Shown here: positions 59,941 to 64,000 of the stretch, piece by piece
Layout: each line of letters begins with the position of its first letter
How positions within the stretch are numbered: position 1 is the first letter of the stretch
NCBI GenBank assembly: GCA_007449985.2
Contig: VIIQ02000634.1
Location: forward strand, 1 to 64,000
Direction: 5' to 3'
DNA from: Desmodesmus armatus
Taxonomy: Eukaryota; Chlorophyta; Chlorophyceae; Sphaeropleales; Scenedesmaceae
Length of the DNA: 64,000 nt
Program-made: the position numbers and the translations under genes
Notes under the pieces: model-generated
The model's database searches: none
What the model was told of the DNA's origin: nothing
The model's input: the letters and a program-made list of their open reading frames with translations, nothing else

Positions 59941-62433
59941 CAACATCATGCCACGGCTTGCTGCCATGCCTGCAGCAACAACACGCTTGCTGCCACACAT
60001 GTGTACACCGGATGCAAACAGCAGCAACACAGCAGGGTGGCAGCGGGGTCAAGTGACTGGCCCACTTATGCACGAGGAGACGGCCCCTTTGCGTTGGCTC
60101 ACGGGTTGGGTGTGCTTGCGGCATGCTGCAGTGAGTCAGTGCATTGTGCTTGGCTGGCTGTGCGTAGCTGTGGTAGGCCTCAGCACTGCTGGCGGCCAGC
60201 GGTTGTGCTGGGACCATGCTGATAGGAAGGACAGGAGCCTCATGCCCACAGGCCAGCATAGTCGCTGCCACGCATCAAGTGCCAACAGCACTGAGACAGT
60301 TGAGCAGGTTGCCGGCTGGACGCACCAGTTCTGCAGCTGACCTGACAGGTTGCATGGCTAGTTTGGGCGCAGCTGCCTGCTGGGGCGTTTCTACAACGGC
60401 AGGCTGCGATCAGTCCCTGTTTGGGGTGCCACGCCCATTGCCAGCCTTTGCAAAGACTGAAAAAACTGTGAGGTGGGTAGAAATTGTTGCAGTTCCAGCT
60501 TGACATGGGGAACACAAGCAGACTGGCATGTGTTCATGCTGCCTGCCTGCCTGTTCACGCCATGAAGTCCCCTGACAGCACTGCAAATTTGCAGAGGTGA
60601 CTCAGGATCCCAAGGTTTCATAGGTGCCAATGCACACACTGCAGGCCGGCAGCTGAGTAGTACTGTGGATTTGTCCACGTTGACGTTTTGGGCACAGGTT
60701 GAGATCCCAGGCCACAACTTTGCCCTGTTCTTAGGCATGCTATCACACAATCTCCAATATTTTGTGCTTGCAATCTTCAGGGTTGTGTTACATTGTTACC
60801 TCAACGTAAAATAGGGCCTTCATCTAAGTGCTGGTCCCTAACGGCTACTTGTGACCAACCAACCCAGTTGAAATCACCCGCAGGACTCCTGCCTCCCAGC
60901 TTACTCTCATGCTTGCTGAAATGCCGATGACCAAGTAGCCCAGCACATGGTATCTACACCTGAATCCGACAGACACACAGAATATGCAAGCACCTTTGCG
61001 TTCGGGTGCTGCTGCGATAAAATCGACGCAAGTGCCAGCAAGTGCAGAAGGCAGTATGTGCACGAGAGTGTGGATATGATCACAAGTAGCTCCACAGCCG
61101 AACTGTACGGCCAGCTGTGGATCCCTTTGCAGTGCACCTGCACAAACCCACATTTGCAAGCATTGCGTTATCTGCACAACGACCATGGCACTCTCAGGAT
61201 GGTGTGCCAATGGGAACCCAACGAACCCAAACAAGCAACCTGACAAAGCAGGCAGCTGTCTCACCCGCTCAACCTGCAGCCAAGGGATGACATACGCCAT
61301 TTCACCAAACCTACGCACTGCTCCACTGTCCCAACACCTTTATGTGAGGCGTGTTTTGGGGCGTGCTGCAGCCCAGCACCTGACATGGCGACCATATGCG
61401 CTCACAAGAGCGCTGCCGGGGCTGGTACAAATATGCCATGGGGCGCCAATGCTGCAGCTATATGTGAAGCAAGCCCGACTGTGTTTGGTCAGGACCAAGC
61501 ACCCCTGATCTGCTGCAGCCAGCGAAGCTCATGTGTTCTCAGTCAGTGTGCCAAAGCGTTGAGCATGGGTCACGACACCTCCTGCCTTCGAACACAATGT
61601 ACAGCATGCAGGTGCCACCAAGTGCTGCCCACTCGGTCAGCAGCACAGTGCTCCCCGCGTGAAGTCACTCTCAATACTCAACAGACATACACACAACTGC
61701 AGCAGACCAACCTGCTGCTGCAGGTCCCACACACACCCACACCCAACAGGCACCCCAGCGCTTGCCCAGCTCAACCAGATATGCTGTACTGACAGCCCAC
61801 TACAAATGCATGCCATGAAGCGCAGCGGCGCGGCACAAGGCCAACAAGACCCAACAGCAGGCAAGGTCTTCACAGCTGCATGCAGAAATGCCACGTTGCT
61901 GCAACTGCCAGCCACGTCGCTCAAGACAAGTGCTGCTGAAAAGCCAGCACACCGCATGCCGAGCGCGAACATGGCACAGCCTCCCCGACCCACACACCCC
62001 ATCACACCCACCAACCAAAACATTCATTGCTGGACAAGAGCTTCATTGCACTGATACAAAGCACGCCCCTCTGTGCACATGCCAGTGCTAAGAAGTGCTG
62101 ATAGCCACAGAGCTCTGCCTGGCATGGATCACGCACACAGCGCAGCCAATGATGTGCTGACTGCAGCCACTGACCGCTGCTGCTAGTGCGGCTGGTAGCA
62201 CACGTCCTGCTGCCATGTGGCAAGGGCATTCTCAGCCACACAGGACAGACGCTCACGGTCAGGTCACAAGACCTGCCTAACCTACAGACGGGCCCTCGCC
62301 GAGTTGACAGCTGCAGCACTGCGACACAGGTCGCTGCTGCAAGCAACGGCTGAAACCAATAACACAGCTGCTCCTGCAGCTGTGGACACTGGTTGCAGGC
62401 CTCCCAACAGCTGCAGCTGAAACACACTGCTGC
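59941..62433. other. Gene-poor interval before the GH9 gene
   Basis: The part to about 60400 shares diverged sequence with 58590-58760 (GCTGCCACGCA, GACCTGACAGGTTG-like). Frames at 60845-61318 (minus) and 61385-61792 (plus) lack family motifs. The last few hundred bases should be the GH9 3' UTR. Confidence 0.5.
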
Positions 62434-64000
62434 TTACACGCCCTCCCACCAGCGCTGGCCTGCAGCATCTGGCTGGCCCTTGGCCTTGAGCATGATGGTC
62501 TGGATGAAACCGTTACCTGCAGAAGCACAGCAAAACAGCACACAAGGGATCAGAGTGAGGTTCAGTTTGAGAGATGAGACAAAATGACACATCCGCTGGT
62601 GCTGTGCCTTGTGATAGTCGCAGCCTGACCAGGCAGCACAGCATGAGGTCGGGGTGCACACCAAATTGTTGACCGCCACTCACCCTGCTGGCACTTGGCC
62701 ATGTTGATGTCGTTGTCCACCAGAGCGGCCATGGCTGCGGAGAAGCCGGCGCTGTTCAGGAGGGTGACAGTGTTGGCGGGGTTGTTCATGTCACGGTCAT
62801 CAGCCCAGTTGTCGTTGTCATCTGGGCCACCGACCAGGCCACCACGCAGGTCGTTGTAGTTGGGGTCTGTGGTGTAGTAGGCGGACTCCCATGTGCAGTC
62901 GGTGACATCAGGGGGTGGGCAGGAGGCGGCCTTGTGGGGGGTCTTCTTGGGCTGCACGGCACCGTAACCGGTGACGTAGGAGCGGCCAGCATCACCCAGC
63001 ATGTAACCGACCTGGTTACGAGCCCAGCACGCGTAGAGCATGAACTTGGAGTCCAGCACGTGCTTGGCGGCGACCATGGTGTAGAAGGCGGCGTTGGCGG
63101 TGTGCTGCAGGGTGCCAGCTGGCTGGGCCTTGGCCAGGCTCTTGGTGGTGTAGATGACGTCGCCGGTCTTGGACTTGGTGTTCATCCACTCGCGCACGAA
63201 GTCCTCCACGTTCTTCTTGTACATGGAGTCCTTGGTGGCCTGGTACAGGAGCAGGTCCAGCGCTGGCACCACGTTCTCGTAGTTGAACATGTAGGGGTTG
63301 GGGTTGACGTGGCCCTCAGAGCTGAGGTGCTGCTCGTACCACACCATGGCGTCGTTGAGGTAGTTCTCGTCCCCTGTGGCAATGTAGATCCAGATGGCGG
63401 CGTACGCAAGGTCGTCGTACATGGACACAGAGGGGTAGAGCTTGCCAGACTCGACGTACTTCGCATAGTAGCCACGCCAGCGCTGCGCCAGTTGGTACAG
63501 GGTGAGGGCTTTCTGCAGGTACACGTCTGCGACCTGGAGGGACTCGTCCTGGATGGCGACTGCTGCTGAGGCAAGGCCGGCTGCTGCCATGGCCATGGCG
63601 TCTGTACCAGGGCGGGCTGCTGACAGGAAGGTGGCTGGGCGGGGGATGGTGGAGCGCTCGGGAGCACCCCAGTAGAGCCTGTCCCTGGCCACGTCACCAA
63701 CCTGCAGGACGCACGGACATGTGCCAGGGCAAGGAGGGTGGTGTCAGCACAGATACATAATAGAGCACTCTAGCAGATGGAGCAGGTGAACACCACAACA
63801 CATGTTCCACAGCAACAGCACGACCTGCATGAACTGCTCAGCACAGCACTGCCCTAGGCGGATCAGCCCACAGCCCTCTCCTCATTTGCTCACCTGTGCC
63901 ACAAAGATGGGCTGCATGGCTGTGCCAGCACTGGTGATGTTGGTCACAGACACCTTCATCAGGTAGTCCGCACCCCAGCGGATGGTGTTGGCGCTGAAGT
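62434..64000 (-). CDS. Glycoside hydrolase family 9 protein, 3' half (runs off window)
   Basis: Three exons are seen: 63894 to beyond 64000, 62684-63701 and 62516-62434, in phase, giving about 400 C-terminal residues; the 5' part is outside the window. GH9 landmarks are TIRWGADYLMK, YWGAPERSTIPRP with PGTDAMAMAAAGLASAA, SMYDDLAYAAIWIYIATG, GDAGRSYVTGYG with TPHKAAS (compare PHHR), and GGLVGGPDDNDNWADDR. GH9 enzymes are mostly inverting endo-beta-1,4-glucanases. The catalytic acid Glu normally lies in a NE-A-DYNAGF motif; here the aligned stretch is ANTVTLLNSAGF with Thr at that place. The protein may have lost or changed activity. The catalytic Asp pair would be encoded upstream and cannot be seen. 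Confidence 0.88.

Noticed and set aside
60845..61318. 157-codon minus-strand frame as a gene
   Set aside because: No family resemblance and no supporting signals.
1..64000. tRNA, rRNA, CRISPR array or organelle DNA
   Set aside because: No cloverleaf with A/B boxes, rRNA-like stretch or regular spacer array was seen, and the intron-rich genes are typical nuclear ones.

Overview
The window is nuclear DNA of a green alga, most likely a chlorophycean (Scenedesmus/Tetradesmus-like is a guess). The evidence is as follows. The genes are rich in short GT-AG introns whose exons join in frame. TGTAA poly(A) signals lie downstream of most stop codons. Homopolymer Q/A/S/G tracts and (CA)n/(CTG)n microsatellites are common. 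There is a plastid-type HSP90 with a transit peptide and a DPW tail. Base composition looks moderately GC-rich (an impression, not a calculation).

Left part, 1-12.4 kb, is repeat-rich and gene-poor. A segment of about 1.8 kb occurs twice (about 170-1999 and 7448-9271). It carries minus-strand exons of a histidine-rich, probably secreted protein, and a diverged third member lies at 9959-10427. Between the copies, on the plus strand, are the last exons of a NEDD8-activating enzyme E1 regulatory subunit gene (NAE1/AXR1/APPBP1). The penultimate exon has a one-base deletion and its 3' half is amplified in a four-unit tandem array.

Centre, 12.4-49 kb, is dense with conserved genes: an F-box-like/LRR protein (minus), an F-box/WD40 protein of 1025 aa (minus, 8 exons), eIF3 subunit c of 986 aa (minus, 18 exons), a 190-aa probable plastid membrane protein (minus), a divergently transcribed SLC35F-type drug/metabolite transporter of 715 aa (plus, 7 exons), plastid HSP90C of 819 aa (minus, 14 exons) and a 277-aa rhomboid-family protein (minus, 4 exons) that lacks the catalytic histidine.

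Right part, 49-64 kb: a type II membrane glycosyltransferase-like protein (minus), an F-box/RCC1-repeat protein of 637 aa (minus, 11 exons), a gene-poor interval of about 5.3 kb flanked by an apparently perfect 405-bp direct repeat, and the 3' half of a GH9 glycosidase gene (minus) running off the right edge. The GH9 active-site motif near the C-terminus is altered.

The genes do not form a pathway. They are ordinary housekeeping and regulatory loci. The unusual material is the NAE1 fragment array, the duplicated histidine-rich family, an intronic hairpin inside HSP90C, the perfect direct repeat, and two enzyme-family proteins with replaced catalytic residues. Exon models were built by hand from splice consensus, reading-frame continuity and family similarity. 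No alignment or expression data were available.
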